From CAVSUB01 sp963816725 (GTDB lineage: Bacteria > Acidobacteriota > Vicinamibacteria > Vicinamibacterales > 2-12-FULL-66-21), in the NCBI GenBank assembly GCA_963816725.1, contig CAWFMC010000014.1:186001-250000 (forward strand): a stretch of 64,000 nt of DNA, given 5' to 3'. Under the pieces are notes generated by a model. The model made no database searches and was not told the origin of the DNA. It saw only the letters and a list, made by a program, of their open reading frames with translations. The first letter of the stretch is position 1. Each line of letters opens with the position of its first letter. The position numbers were made by a program, and so were the translations under genes. Shown here piece after piece: positions 52,733-64,000 of the stretch.

Positions 52733-52889
52733 GCACGCTCCTTAAACCTTCTACGATGCCGCCAGCCAGGGATGAGATCCAAGGCAGACGGCCGCTACTG
52801 AAACCGATGCATGAACTGGGCCTCCGCGGCGATCCTGGTCCCCCAACCACCGCCGTGTTACGCTAATTCGTTCGGCCCCGACGCGCGAC

Positions 52890-52976
52890 GCGAAAGTGGC
52901 GGAACTGGCAGACGCGCCGGACTTAGGATCCGGTAGCCGCAAGGCTATGGGGGTTCGACTCCCCCCTTTCGCACCA
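52890..52976 (+). tRNA. tRNA-Leu (anticodon UAG), with encoded CCA
   Basis: The acceptor arms GCGAAAG and CTTTCGC pair fully. The anticodon stem CCGGA/TCCGG encloses the loop CTTAGGA, giving anticodon TAG. A long variable arm (TAGCCGCAAGGCTA region) and the T arm GGGGGTTCGACTCCCCC are present, and the gene ends ACCA. Length of 87 nt and the long variable arm fit a class II leucine tRNA. It lies 126 bp before the trigger factor gene. Confidence 0.95.
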
Positions 52977-53102
52977 GCCTTCGCTCGGCTGGGTTCGTCG
53001 GGAGCTTCGGGTGGTCGAGCCGAACGCCTCCCCCTCCCACGAGCGGACGCACCAGGAAGTCACGCGGATCGCCCTCGGGATCTACACCAGCAGACCTGTC
53101 CC

Positions 53103-54416
53103 ATGAAAACCGAGTTCATTGACGTCAGCGACACCAAGAAGAATCTCGTCGTCGAAATCCCCAGCACCATCGTCGATGCCGAGATCGACAAGGTGTCCCG
53201 CGATTACAGCCGGGCGGCACGCATCCCCGGCTTCCGGCCGGGCAAGATCCCGGCAAAGGTCGTGCGCCGCCGCTTCCGCGATCAGATCCTCCACGATGTC
53301 GCGCACGGGCTCATCCCGCGCGCCGTGGACGATGCACTGCGGGAGCGAAAGATCGAGCCGGTCGACACGCCGGACATTCGGGACGTGGTCGTGGAAGAGG
53401 GGCAGCCGCTCAAGTTCACCGCGGCCTTCGACACCGTCCCGCCGATCGATCCGGGCGACTACGCCAGCCTGACGGTCACCCGCAAGCCGATCACGGTCGA
53501 GGAGCACGCGGTCGACGAGGCGCTCGAGAACCTGCGCACCCGCGCCGCCCGCTACGAGCCGGTCGAGGGTCGCGGCATCGAAAGCGGCGATTCGGTCGTC
53601 CTGGACATGAAACGGACCGCGATTGGGGCGCCCGCCGCCGAGGGCGATGCTGCCCCGGCGGAACCGAGCACCGATCGCCACGACAACGTCACCGTCGACG
53701 TCGGCGGCAGCGCCAATCCGCCCGGGTTCGACGAGAACCTGATCGGGATGCAGGTCGGCGAGGCCAAGGCCTTCGACGTCGCCTATCCCGCGGACTACAC
53801 CATCAGCGAGCTGGCCGGGACGACGGTCAAGTACGAGGTCGAGGTGAAGGCGATCCGCACCAAGGTGACGCCGCCCCTGGACGACGAGTTGGCCAAGGAT
53901 CTTGGCGATTTCGAGTCGCTGGAGGCACTGCGGACCCGCATCCGCGCCGATCTCGAGCACGAGCTGCGGCACGAGGTCGAGCGGGACACCCGCGCCGAGC
54001 TGCTCCGCCAGCTGGCCACGCGGGTGACGTTCGAGGTCCCGTCCTCGCTCCTCGATCGCGAGATCGACCGGCGGGTCGAGGAATTCGTGCGCCGGTTGAT
54101 GGACCAGCAGATCGACCCGATGAAGACCGGCATCAACTGGGAAGAATTCCGCGACCGGCAGCGCGAGGCGGCGACCGAAGCCGTCAAGGGGGCGCTGGTC
54201 CTCGACGAAGTGGCCCGGCGGGAGCAGATCGAGGTGTCGGACGCCGACGTCGAGGCCGAGATCGAGCGCTTCGCGGACCGGTCGGGACGATCGGCCGCCT
54301 CGGTCCGCGCCCGGCTCGAAAAGGAGGGTGGGGTGTCGCGGCTCTATGCCGGTCTCCGGCGTGAAAAGTCGGTCGATCTGCTGCTTGGCAAGGCCACGGT
54401 CATCCAGCAGGGATGA
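53103..54416 (+). CDS. tig: Trigger factor (ribosome-associated chaperone, PPIase)
   Basis: The product is 437 aa. The ribosome-docking signature GFRPGKIP is at residues 43-50. The middle FKBP-type PPIase domain spans about 150-245 (GDSVVLDMKRT, ENLIGMQVGEAKAFDV), and the C-terminal helical chaperone arms fill the rest. It binds the ribosome exit tunnel and shields nascent chains. The PPIase domain holds a small Ala/Glu-rich insertion (PAAEGDAAPAEPSTDR). ATG 53103 has no clear Shine-Dalgarno; the frame extending upstream into the tRNA is not coding. It is the first gene of the tig-clpP-clpX-lon block. Confidence 0.95.
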   Translation: MKTEFIDVSDTKKNLVVEIPSTIVDAEIDKVSRDYSRAARIPGFRPGKIPAKVVRRRFRDQILHDVAHGLIPRAVDDALRERKIEPVDTPDIRDVVVEEGQPLKFTAAFDTVPPIDPGDYASLTVTRKPITVEEHAVDEALENLRTRAARYEPVEGRGIESGDSVVLDMKRTAIGAPAAEGDAAPAEPSTDRHDNVTVDVGGSANPPGFDENLIGMQVGEAKAFDVAYPADYTISELAGTTVKYEVEVKAIRTKVTPPLDDELAKDLGDFESLEALRTRIRADLEHELRHEVERDTRAELLRQLATRVTFEVPSSLLDREIDRRVEEFVRRLMDQQIDPMKTGINWEEFRDRQREAATEAVKGALVLDEVARREQIEVSDADVEAEIERFADRSGRSAASVRARLEKEGGVSRLYAGLRREKSVDLLLGKATVIQQG

Positions 54417-54452
54417 CCACCGATCTCTTAACGATTGCCGCGCTCCGGCCGA

Positions 54453-54458
54453 TATACT
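54453..54458 (+). promoter_or_regulatory. Putative -10 box (TATACT) upstream of clpP
   Basis: TATACT lies 69 bp before the clpP start. TTAACG at 54428-54433 is the best -35 candidate but is 19 bp away, so the promoter is tentative. Confidence 0.4.
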
Positions 54459-54526
54459 AGGAAGGAGCCCGGTCGCGCGGCTCTCCTGCAACCCGATCTC
54501 GCTCAGAAAGCTCAGACCAGCCCGTT

Positions 54527-55126
54527 ATGTCAGAACGCATGCAGCTCATTCCGATGGTGGTCGAGCAGACCAACCGGGGCGAACGCGCCTACGACATCTT
54601 TTCGCGTCTGCTCAAGGACAGCATCGTCTTCATCGGTACGCCGATCGACGACAACGTCGCCAACCTGGTCATCGCCCAGATGCTGTTCCTGGAGGCCGAG
54701 GACCCGGATCGCGACATTTTGCTCTACATCAACAGCCCGGGCGGCGTGGTGACGGCCGGCATGGCGATTTACGACACCATGCAGTTCATCAAGCCGGACG
54801 TCCAGACCTACTGCATCGGCCAGGCGGCGTCGGTGGCGGCGGTGCTGCTGGCGGCGGGCACCAAGGGCAAGCGGTTTTCGCTGCCGAATTCCCGGATTCT
54901 GATCCACCAGCCGTGGGTCCAGGGGCTCGGCGGCCAGACGACGGACATCGACATCCACGCCCGGGAGCTGCTCAGAACCCGTGAGCGGCTGAACCAAATC
55001 CTCGCCCAGCACACCGGCCAGCCGCTGAAGCGCATCCAGGACGACACCGAGCGCGACTACATCATGGGCCCCGACCAGGGCAAGGAATACGGTATTATTG
55101 ATGATGTCATCCGCAAGAGGGCGTGA
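54527..55126 (+). CDS. clpP: ATP-dependent Clp protease proteolytic subunit
   Basis: The product is 199 aa. The catalytic triad is visible: S102 in IGQAASVAAVLLAAG, H127 in RILIHQPW and D177 in DTERDYIM. The loop after the serine is SVAAV rather than the usual SMGAF, and the handle is WVQGLGGQTTDIDIHA. ClpP forms the double-heptamer chamber that works with ClpX, encoded next. There is no propeptide-like extension. No Shine-Dalgarno precedes ATG 54527. Confidence 0.96.
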   Translation: MSERMQLIPMVVEQTNRGERAYDIFSRLLKDSIVFIGTPIDDNVANLVIAQMLFLEAEDPDRDILLYINSPGGVVTAGMAIYDTMQFIKPDVQTYCIGQAASVAAVLLAAGTKGKRFSLPNSRILIHQPWVQGLGGQTTDIDIHARELLRTRERLNQILAQHTGQPLKRIQDDTERDYIMGPDQGKEYGIIDDVIRKRA

Positions 55127-55205
55127 AGCCTCCAGCTTCCAGCTTCCGGCTCCCAGCCGGGCTGACTGGACGCTGGCAGCTGGAAGCTGGTAGCTCGACG
55201 CTTCA
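55125..55205. repeat. GAAGC..CCAGCTTCC / GGAAGCTGG..GCTTC stem-loop between clpP and clpX
   Basis: The left arm CCTCCAGCTTCCAGCTTCC and the right arm AGCTGGAAGCTGG are complementary, with outer GAAGC/GCTTC pairs. It occupies nearly the whole 90-bp clpP-clpX gap and may attenuate transcription or protect the clpP mRNA end. Confidence 0.7.
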
Positions 55206-55216
55206 GGGTTCATCCA

Positions 55217-56467
<1,251 letters not shown>

Positions 56468-56556
56468 TCGCTTCCCGCTCCCCGTTCCTGCGTCACGCCG
56501 GAACGGGGTCACAGGCCCCCGACGGGGCGCTTCGAGCCACACGACAGGCAACGCGG

Positions 56557-56571
56557 GAAGCTGGCAGCTTC
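56557..56571. repeat. Palindrome GAAGCTGGCAGCTTC between clpX and lon
   Basis: A 15-bp near-perfect palindrome of the GAAGCTGG family ends 15 bp before the lon start. The same family lies between clpP and clpX. Confidence 0.5.
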
Positions 56572-56586
56572 ATTCCTCACCCATAC

Positions 56587-58980
<2,394 letters not shown>

Positions 58981-58988
58981 CACTTGAC

Positions 58989-59063
58989 GGGACTAGGGAC
59001 TCGGGACCCGGGACTCGGTTGCCACCGAGAGCCGGATCCCGGGGCCCGGATCCCGAGCCCCGG
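58989..59063. repeat. GGGACTCGGGACCC / GGATCCCGAGCCCC hairpin
   Basis: The left arm, GGGACTAGGGACTCGGGACC and on to 59018, pairs with the right arm, GCCGGATCCCGGGGCCCGGA and on to 59063, in the lon-engB gap. It belongs to the same family as 41468 and 47495. The engB TTG start begins two bases after it. Confidence 0.75.
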
Positions 59064-59065
59064 CT

Positions 59066-59695
59066 TTGAAGCTCCTCTCCGCTGACTTCGTGACGAGCGC
59101 CGCGGCCGGCGGACGGGCCCACGGCATTCCCCACGACGGTCTCGCGCACGTGGCGCTGGCCGGCCGGTCGAACGTCGGGAAGTCGACCCTGATCAACGCG
59201 CTGTGCCGGACGAAGATCGCGCGCACGAGCGCGGCTCCCGGCAAGACCCGGCTGGCGAACCTGTATCGGGTCGGGCTCGAGGGAGGCGCGGGGGGCCCGG
59301 GGCGGTGGTCCACGTACATCGTGGACCTGCCTGGCTACGGCTACGCGCGGGGCGGCGCCAGTTCGGCGGACGAACTGCGGGCGGTGGCGGAAGCGTACTT
59401 CCGCGAAGCGGCGGACGCCCGGCGGGTCACGCTGCTGCTGGTCGACGCCCGCCATCCCGGGCTGGAGACCGACCTCGCGGCGGCCCACTGGCTGGATGGA
59501 ATGGGAGTCGAGCGGAAAGTCGTCGCAACCAAGGTCGACAAACTGTCGCGCGCCGAGCGCGCACGCAACCTGCGGATCATCGGAGACGTGTTAGGCATGG
59601 CCGCCCTGCCGGTTTCGGCAACCAGCGGCGAAGGATTGGATGCACTGTGGACAACGATCGCGACCATCGCCCGGGACGTGGTGCCGCGCGGGTAG
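59066..59695 (+). CDS. engB: Ribosome biogenesis GTP-binding protein (EngB/YsxC/YihA)
   Basis: The product is 209 aa. The GTPase motifs are G1 GRSNVGKST, G2 TSAAPGKTR, G3 DLPGYGYA and G4 TKVDK, and SATSGEGLD gives G5. EngB assists assembly of the large ribosomal subunit. A TTG start at 59066 (MKLLSADF) fits the usual N-terminus; no Shine-Dalgarno is seen, and a hairpin repeat lies directly upstream. It overlaps the probable rho start. Confidence 0.93.
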   Translation: MKLLSADFVTSAAAGGRAHGIPHDGLAHVALAGRSNVGKSTLINALCRTKIARTSAAPGKTRLANLYRVGLEGGAGGPGRWSTYIVDLPGYGYARGGASSADELRAVAEAYFREAADARRVTLLLVDARHPGLETDLAAAHWLDGMGVERKVVATKVDKLSRAERARNLRIIGDVLGMAALPVSATSGEGLDALWTTIATIARDVVPRG

Positions 59696-60990
59696 CTGAA
59701 CCCGCGTCAGGCGCCGCCACCACCGACGCCCCCGTCGTCGAGCTCAGCACGCTGAAGGACATGAGCGTGACCGAGCTGACCCACATCGCCCGGCAGCTCG
59801 ACGTGCCCGGGGCGACCGGTATGCGCAAGCAGGAACTGATCTTCGAGATCCTGCGATCGCGCGCCGAGAAGAGCGGGATGCTGTTCTCGGAGGGGGTGCT
59901 GGAGACGCTGCCGGACGGCTTCGGCTTCCTGCGCGCCCCCGACTACAACTACCTGCCCGGGCCTGACGACATCTACGTCTCCCCTTCCCAGATTCGCAAG
60001 TTCGATCTGCACACCGGCGATACGGTGTCCGGCCAGATCCGCCAGCCCAAAGAGGGTGAGCGCTACTTCGCCCTGATCAAGGTGGAGGCGGTCAACTTCG
60101 AGCCGCCGGACCGCGCCCGCGAGAAGATCTTCTTCGAGAACCTGACCCCGCTCTACCCGCAGGAGAAGATCCGGCTGGAAGCCGCGTCGGACAACCTGTC
60201 GGCCCGGGTGATGGATCTGATGGTCCCGATCGGCAAGGGCCAGCGCGGCCTGATCGTCGCGCCGCCGCGCACCGGCAAGACGATGCTGCTGCAGAACATC
60301 GCGAACAGCATCACCACCAATCATCCCGAGGTGTACCTGATCGTGCTGCTCATCGACGAGCGGCCCGAGGAAGTCACCGACATGCAGCGCTCGGTCAAGG
60401 GCGAGGTCATCTCGTCGACGTTCGACGAGCCGGCGACCCGCCACGTCCAGGTCGCCGAGATGGTGATCGAGAAGGCCAAGCGCCTCGTCGAGCACAAGAA
60501 GGACGTCGTCATCCTGCTGGACTCGGTGACCCGCTTGGCCCGCGCCTACAACACCATCGTGCCGCCGTCGGGCAAGGTTTTGTCGGGCGGCGTGGATAGT
60601 AATGCCTTGCAGCGGCCGAAGCGCTTCTTCGGTGCGGCGCGGAACATCGAGGAAGGGGGCTCGCTGACGATCATCGCGACCGCCCTGATCGACACCGGCT
60701 CGCGGATGGACGAAGTCATCTTCGAGGAATTCAAGGGCACGGGCAACCTCGAGATTCACCTCGATCGCAAGCTCGCGGACCGCCGCGTGTTCCCGGCCAT
60801 CGACATCCAGAAAAGCGGCACCCGCAAGGAGGAGCTGCTGCTGGCGAAGGAGGATCTCAACCGGGTGTGGGTGCTGCGCAAGGTGCTGACCCCGCTGTCA
60901 CCGGTCGAGGCGATGGAGCTCCTGCTCTCGAAGATGAGCAAGACGAAGAACAACGCGGAGTTCCTCGGCGCGATGGCGAAGGGCGGATAG
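59647..60990 (+). CDS. rho: Transcription termination factor Rho
   Basis: The product is 447 aa from GTG 59647 (AAGGA upstream), or 409 aa from ATG 59761. I prefer the GTG because the conserved N-terminal STLKDMSVTELTHIARQLD helices begin before the ATG. The RNA-binding N-domain shows SGMLFSEGVLETLPDGFGFLR, and the ATPase has Walker A PPRTGKT, the Q-loop and the R-loop GGSLTIIATAL. Rho is a hexameric RNA helicase that terminates unneeded transcripts. It overlaps the end of engB by 49 nt. Confidence 0.95.
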   Translation: MDNDRDHRPGRGAARVAEPASGAATTDAPVVELSTLKDMSVTELTHIARQLDVPGATGMRKQELIFEILRSRAEKSGMLFSEGVLETLPDGFGFLRAPDYNYLPGPDDIYVSPSQIRKFDLHTGDTVSGQIRQPKEGERYFALIKVEAVNFEPPDRAREKIFFENLTPLYPQEKIRLEAASDNLSARVMDLMVPIGKGQRGLIVAPPRTGKTMLLQNIANSITTNHPEVYLIVLLIDERPEEVTDMQRSVKGEVISSTFDEPATRHVQVAEMVIEKAKRLVEHKKDVVILLDSVTRLARAYNTIVPPSGKVLSGGVDSNALQRPKRFFGAARNIEEGGSLTIIATALIDTGSRMDEVIFEEFKGTGNLEIHLDRKLADRRVFPAIDIQKSGTRKEELLLAKEDLNRVWVLRKVLTPLSPVEAMELLLSKMSKTKNNAEFLGAMAKGG

Positions 60991-60991
60991 A

Positions 60992-61061
60992 GGGTTCGAA
61001 GGTTCGGAGGGTTCGGGGGTTCGAGGGTCGAAGGGTTCGACGGTTCGAAGGTTGGGTTCGA
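60992..61061. repeat. GGTTCGA repeat, single-arm array
   Basis: A run of GGTTCGAAGGTTCGGAGG-type units begins right after the rho stop and continues for about 70 bp. Unlike the arrays at 13661, 29472 and 35131, no TCGAACC return arm follows, so it cannot fold back as they do. The rest of the 212-bp gap holds nothing I recognise. Confidence 0.75.
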
Positions 61062-61202
61062 CGCCGACTGCCGCACGCCGACCGCCGCGCGCCGTTTCCG
61101 ATGTCTTGAATCCCGATCGCTGCCTGCCCGGCGACGTGCTCCGAGGCCAGCTCATACATTGAGACGCTTGACGCGAACTCTCGGCGCGGCTTTGATAAGG
61201 AG

Positions 61203-62063
61203 ATGCTCACTACTGTTTTGCTGCTCGCCGGCTTGACGATGGGTCAGCAGGCGCCGGCTGCCGGAACGCCGCCTCAGGAGAAACCGCCTGCGGCCCCCGC
61301 GCCGTCCCCGGCACCCAAGCCGGCCCAGCCACCCGCGACCGCTCCTGCCCAGACACCGGCGGCGCCGCGTCAGGCGGCGGCACCGACGGTGCGGCCTTCG
61401 ATTACCGTGATGGTCACCGATCGCACCGGGCGCGGGCTGCCGGACGTGACCGTCAAAGCCACCGGGCCGAACGAACGCGAGGGCAAGACCGAAGCTGACG
61501 GCACGGTCATCCTGCGCAACGTGAGCGCAGGCACCTACCGGCTGCGATTCGAGAGCCCCACGACGATCACCTTCGAGCGTGAGATCACCGTCGCCGCGGG
61601 ACGCCCGGTCAAGACCAGCGTCGAACTGAGCCCGGCCCCGCCGCCGCCTCCGCCGCCCAAGCCGGAGCCCCCGCCGGCGCCGGCAGCGCCCCCTCCGCGC
61701 GCGGCCGTACCCTCGGGTCCTCCGACCTCGATCGACGTGATCGGCTTCTACGAAAAGAACTCGGTCTCGCGTGGCACGCCCTTCAAGTCATCCCAGATCG
61801 GCTGCACCGGGACGTCGACCGGCTCGCTCCTCCAGATCCGCGACGCCGTCGCCGAGCACACCCACGAAGATGCCGATGAGATGCTGTACGTGATTGCGGG
61901 TGACGGGAACATGAAGATCGGCAGCACCGAGATGAACCTGCCGCACGGGACGTTCGCGGTGATCCCCAGGGGAGAGCCGCACGTCATCACCCATCGCAGC
62001 GGATCGATCATGCTGGCGGTGTCGATTTTGACCGGCCCGCCGTGCACGTCGGCGGGCAAGTAA
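61203..62063 (+). CDS. Secreted protein with carboxypeptidase-regulatory-like and cupin domains
   Basis: The product is 286 aa. The N-terminus (LTTVLLLAGLTMG) is a short export signal followed by a Pro/Ala-rich spacer. At about 65-140 lies a carboxypeptidase-regulatory-like beta domain (GRGLPDVTVKATGPNEREGK, ADGTVILRNVSAGTYRLRF). A second Pro-rich linker (PPPPPPPKPEPPP) leads to a C-terminal cupin (HTHEDADEMLYVIAGDGNMK, LPHGTFAVIPRGEPHVI), with His/Glu residues placed like a metal site. AAGGAG touches the ATG with no spacer, so the start could instead be a nearby downstream codon. The aldo/keto reductase gene follows after 9 bp. Confidence 0.78.
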   Translation: MLTTVLLLAGLTMGQQAPAAGTPPQEKPPAAPAPSPAPKPAQPPATAPAQTPAAPRQAAAPTVRPSITVMVTDRTGRGLPDVTVKATGPNEREGKTEADGTVILRNVSAGTYRLRFESPTTITFEREITVAAGRPVKTSVELSPAPPPPPPPKPEPPPAPAAPPPRAAVPSGPPTSIDVIGFYEKNSVSRGTPFKSSQIGCTGTSTGSLLQIRDAVAEHTHEDADEMLYVIAGDGNMKIGSTEMNLPHGTFAVIPRGEPHVITHRSGSIMLAVSILTGPPCTSAGK

Positions 62064-62072
62064 GGGAGCGGC

Positions 62073-63038
62073 ATGCGGTATCGGACGTTCGGACGGACCG
62101 GCTGGCAGGTGTCTGATGTCGGCTACGGGATGTGGGGCATGGCCGGGTGGAGCGGGAGCGACGATCAGGAGTCGCATGCGTCGCTCGATCAGGCGATCGC
62201 GCTTGGCTGCAACTTCTTCGACACCGCATGGGCCTACGGCGACGGCCGCAGCGAACGGATTCTCGGCGCGACGCTGAAGCGCCATGCCGGCAAGACCCTC
62301 TACGTCGCGACCAAGATTCCGCCGAAAAACCGGCAGTGGCCGGCACGCCCGGGGCCGACGCTCGAAGACGTCTTTCCGTCCGACTACATCCGCGAGTACA
62401 CCGAGAAGAGCCTGACCAACATCGGGGTGTCGTCGCTGGACCTCCAACAGTTCCACGTCTGGAACGACGAGTGGGCCGACGACCCGGCCTGGCAACGGGC
62501 GGTGCGCGCGCTCAAGGACGAGGGCCTGGTCAAGGCCTTCGGGATCAGCGTCAATCGGTTCGAGCCGGCTAACGTGCTGAAGGCCCTCGACACCGGGCTG
62601 ATCGACTCGGTCCAGGTGGTCTACAACGTCCTCGATCAGAACCCGGAGGACGAGCTCTTCCCCGCCTGCCAGCGGCTCAACATCGCGGTGATCGCCCGGG
62701 TGCCGTTCGACGAAGGCAGCCTGACCGGCACGCTGACGCCCGATTCACGCTGGCCGGAGGGGGACTTCCGCAACCGCTATTTCACCAAAGAGAACCTGGC
62801 CGAAACGCTGCCGCGGATCGATGCGCTCAAGAAGATTGTGCCGCCCGGCATGAACCTGCCCGAGCTGGCGCTGCGTCACATCCTCCAGCACCCGGCGGTC
62901 ACGACGGTCATCCCGGGGATGCGCAAGCCCGGGCACGTCGCGCAGAATCTGGCCGCCAGCAACGCTCCGCCGTTGTCGCCGGAGCTCATGGCCGAGCTGA
63001 AACGGCATCGCTGGAACCGCACGGTCGACTGGGAGTAG
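62073..63038 (+). CDS. Aldo/keto reductase
   Basis: The product is 321 aa with the (beta/alpha)8 barrel of this family. Marks include LGxFDTAWAYGDGRSERILG (catalytic Asp and Tyr), LYVATKIPPKN (catalytic Lys), DLQQFHVWNDEW (His) and a C-terminal cofactor loop, TTVIPGMRKPGHVAQNL. It reduces carbonyls with NADPH, or works in reverse on sugars; the substrate is unknown. ATG 62073 follows AGGGAG. It is probably co-transcribed with the cupin protein. Confidence 0.9.
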   Translation: MRYRTFGRTGWQVSDVGYGMWGMAGWSGSDDQESHASLDQAIALGCNFFDTAWAYGDGRSERILGATLKRHAGKTLYVATKIPPKNRQWPARPGPTLEDVFPSDYIREYTEKSLTNIGVSSLDLQQFHVWNDEWADDPAWQRAVRALKDEGLVKAFGISVNRFEPANVLKALDTGLIDSVQVVYNVLDQNPEDELFPACQRLNIAVIARVPFDEGSLTGTLTPDSRWPEGDFRNRYFTKENLAETLPRIDALKKIVPPGMNLPELALRHILQHPAVTTVIPGMRKPGHVAQNLAASNAPPLSPELMAELKRHRWNRTVDWE

Positions 63039-63067
63039 GGCAAAATCCCGCGTGCGGCAGAATTTGG

Positions 63068-63073
63068 TAGAAT
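63068..63073 (+). promoter_or_regulatory. -10 box (TAGAAT) of rpmE
   Basis: TAGAAT lies 32 nt before the rpmE GTG, leaving room for a normal leader with AAGGAG. No good -35 is seen. Confidence 0.4.
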
Positions 63074-63105
63074 ACCCCTTTGTCCAAAGACCCAAGGAGC
63101 GAGCA

Positions 63106-63375
63106 GTGAAGGAAGGGATCCACCCCAAGTACTACGATATCGAGGCGCGCTGCGCATGCGGGGCGACCTGGCAGACCCGGTCGACGAAGCCGGAGCTGCA
63201 CCTCGAAATCTGCAACAACTGCCACCCGTTCTTCACCGGCCGACAGAAGCTCGTCGATACTGAAGGACGCGTAGAACGGTTCACCAAGCGCTTCGGAGTA
63301 CAGACCTCCGAGAGCCGCAAGCAGGCTGCGCAGGCGGCGAAGGCAAAGAAGACGCCGGTCGCCGCCGGCAAGTAG
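63106..63375 (+). CDS. rpmE: 50S ribosomal protein L31 (zinc-binding type)
   Basis: The product is 89 aa. It starts GTG 63106 (KEGIHPKYYDIEARC), with AAGGAG seven bases upstream. Four cysteines in CAC and ICNNC give the zinc-containing C+ form, and the L31 signature HPFFTGRQKLVDTEGRVERF is intact. A lysine-rich tail (AQAAKAKKTPVAAGK) extends the C-terminus by about 15 residues. The frame is open upstream to 63052 but is not conserved. Confidence 0.95.
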   Translation: MKEGIHPKYYDIEARCACGATWQTRSTKPELHLEICNNCHPFFTGRQKLVDTEGRVERFTKRFGVQTSESRKQAAQAAKAKKTPVAAGK

Positions 63376-63391
63376 TCCGCAGACTCGCCGG

Positions 63392-64000
63392 TTATCCCCA
63401 GAAGAGCGGTGAACTTTCCCGCTCTCTGGTGATCTTCCGGTCGAGCCGCGCCACCCGGTGGCGCAGCCCGTCTTTCCCGCGCGGGCGCCGGCTGGTGTCA
63501 CCCATCTCCTCCAAAGCAAACATCGCCAACTCGCGAGCCGCCAGGTAGTCCCTGGTGCGATGCTCCTGGTGGATGGCCAGCGCCTCCGCGGCGAACTGCC
63601 GCAGCGCCTCGGCGGCCGGGCTCGTGCGCGCGTGGGTCGACCCGAGCGTCAGCAGCGTCCGCCACACGTTCGCGGCCTCCTCGAAGCGGCGCTCGCGCCG
63701 GCAGCGCAGCCCGAGGCGATAGAGCGCCTCACCCTTCACGTCCCCATCGTCGGCCTCAGCGGCCCGGCGATAGCATCCTTCAGCCCGCGAGACTTCGCCG
63801 CTGCGCTCGTACACGCGCCCGAGTGCCAGCGCCTCGCTGGCATCGCGACAGGCATCGACGCCCTCTTCGGCGAGACGAATCGCCCGTGCGGTGACCGCCG
63901 CCAGCGAAACCAGATCCAGCCGGTTGTGCTCGAGCACCGGTTCGAGCGGCCGCGGATCGCCGCTGCGCAGGAACTGGAAGAAGCGGCCGGGGATCTCGCC
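63392..64000 (-). CDS. YprB-like RNase H-fold exonuclease, C-terminal part with TPR-like tail (5' end beyond window)
   Basis: The frame enters from the right edge and ends at 63392, about 202 residues. The first visible residues (GRFFQFLRSGDPRPLEPVLEHNRLDLVSLAA) match the end of the YprB/RNase H-like exonuclease domain, in which HN-x-x-D supplies catalytic residues. The rest is helical and TPR-like (ALGRVYERSGEVSRAEGCYR, EALYRLGLRCRRERRFEEA). The function, 3'-5' degradation of nucleic acid, is inferred from the family. The frame opens with GGC GAG at 64000 and no start is visible, so the gene is partial. It converges on rpmE, 16 bp apart. Confidence 0.78.
   Translation of the reverse strand, partial: GEIPGRFFQFLRSGDPRPLEPVLEHNRLDLVSLAAVTARAIRLAEEGVDACRDASEALALGRVYERSGEVSRAEGCYRRAAEADDGDVKGEALYRLGLRCRRERRFEEAANVWRTLLTLGSTHARTSPAAEALRQFAAEALAIHQEHRTRDYLAARELAMFALEEMGDTSRRPRGKDGLRHRVARLDRKITRERESSPLFWG

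Overview
The window is about 64 kb of GC-rich, gene-dense bacterial chromosome. Gene content points to a soil-type Acidobacteriota, probably Vicinamibacteria (subdivision 6). This is inferred from a DUF5916 outer-membrane protein, a Ser/Thr kinase joined to an AAA/TPR sensor, numerous GTG/TTG starts, start codons without Shine-Dalgarno sequences, and families of GGTTCGA-type intergenic stem-loops. No rRNA is present to settle it. No prophage, integrase, complete IS or CRISPR array was seen.

Left part (1-24.8 kb). A 3'-truncated secreted TIM-barrel protein and a BI-1 membrane protein precede a minus-strand L-fucose-type catabolic cassette: sugar ABC transporter (three genes), fuconate dehydratase, fuconolactonase-like hydrolase and a Gfo/Idh/MocA oxidoreductase. 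Next come a radical SAM - 96-aa ORF - DedA translationally coupled operon, a Tat-exported sugar isomerase-like protein, an esterase ended by a MITE-like element, a frameshifted DegT aminotransferase and an APC permease. An AttEFGH-like ABC export system follows, in which the N-terminal part of a permease appears fused to the AttH lipocalin domain. A TetR-controlled ABC-2 exporter closes this part, with a readable operator between its -35 and -10 boxes.

Middle (24.8-47.5 kb). A 1121-aa CPBP protease carries a duplicated accessory domain. It is followed by a GAF/histidine-kinase-like ATPase regulator, a kinase-AAA-TPR sensor paired with an acetoacetate decarboxylase-like enzyme, a catalase-like heme protein and a KBL/AONS-family enzyme. 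An ECF sigma / anti-sigma / LTXXQ-protein / Gly-rich secreted protein operon lies opposite a Spy-like gene. Then come a DUF2207 protein, two tiny coupled genes, a large lamin-tail/nuclease gene broken by two frameshifts and a WYL regulator.

Right part (47.5-64 kb). A DUF5916 protein and the ergothioneine genes egtD and egtB come first; egtB is broken by a 7-bp tandem duplication. tRNA-Leu(UAG) then precedes the housekeeping block tig-clpP-clpX-lon-engB-rho. A cupin lipocentre-type secreted protein, an aldo/keto reductase, ribosomal protein L31 and a 5'-truncated YprB-like exonuclease end the window.

Most notable: (1) several families of self-complementary intergenic arrays; (2) a recurrent -10 box placed 6-7 nt before start codons, implying leaderless transcripts; (3) the permease/AttH rearrangement; (4) three genes with net +1 frame lesions, one clearly a 7-bp duplication in egtB; (5) a DegT N-terminal relic kept in frame between two coupled genes.
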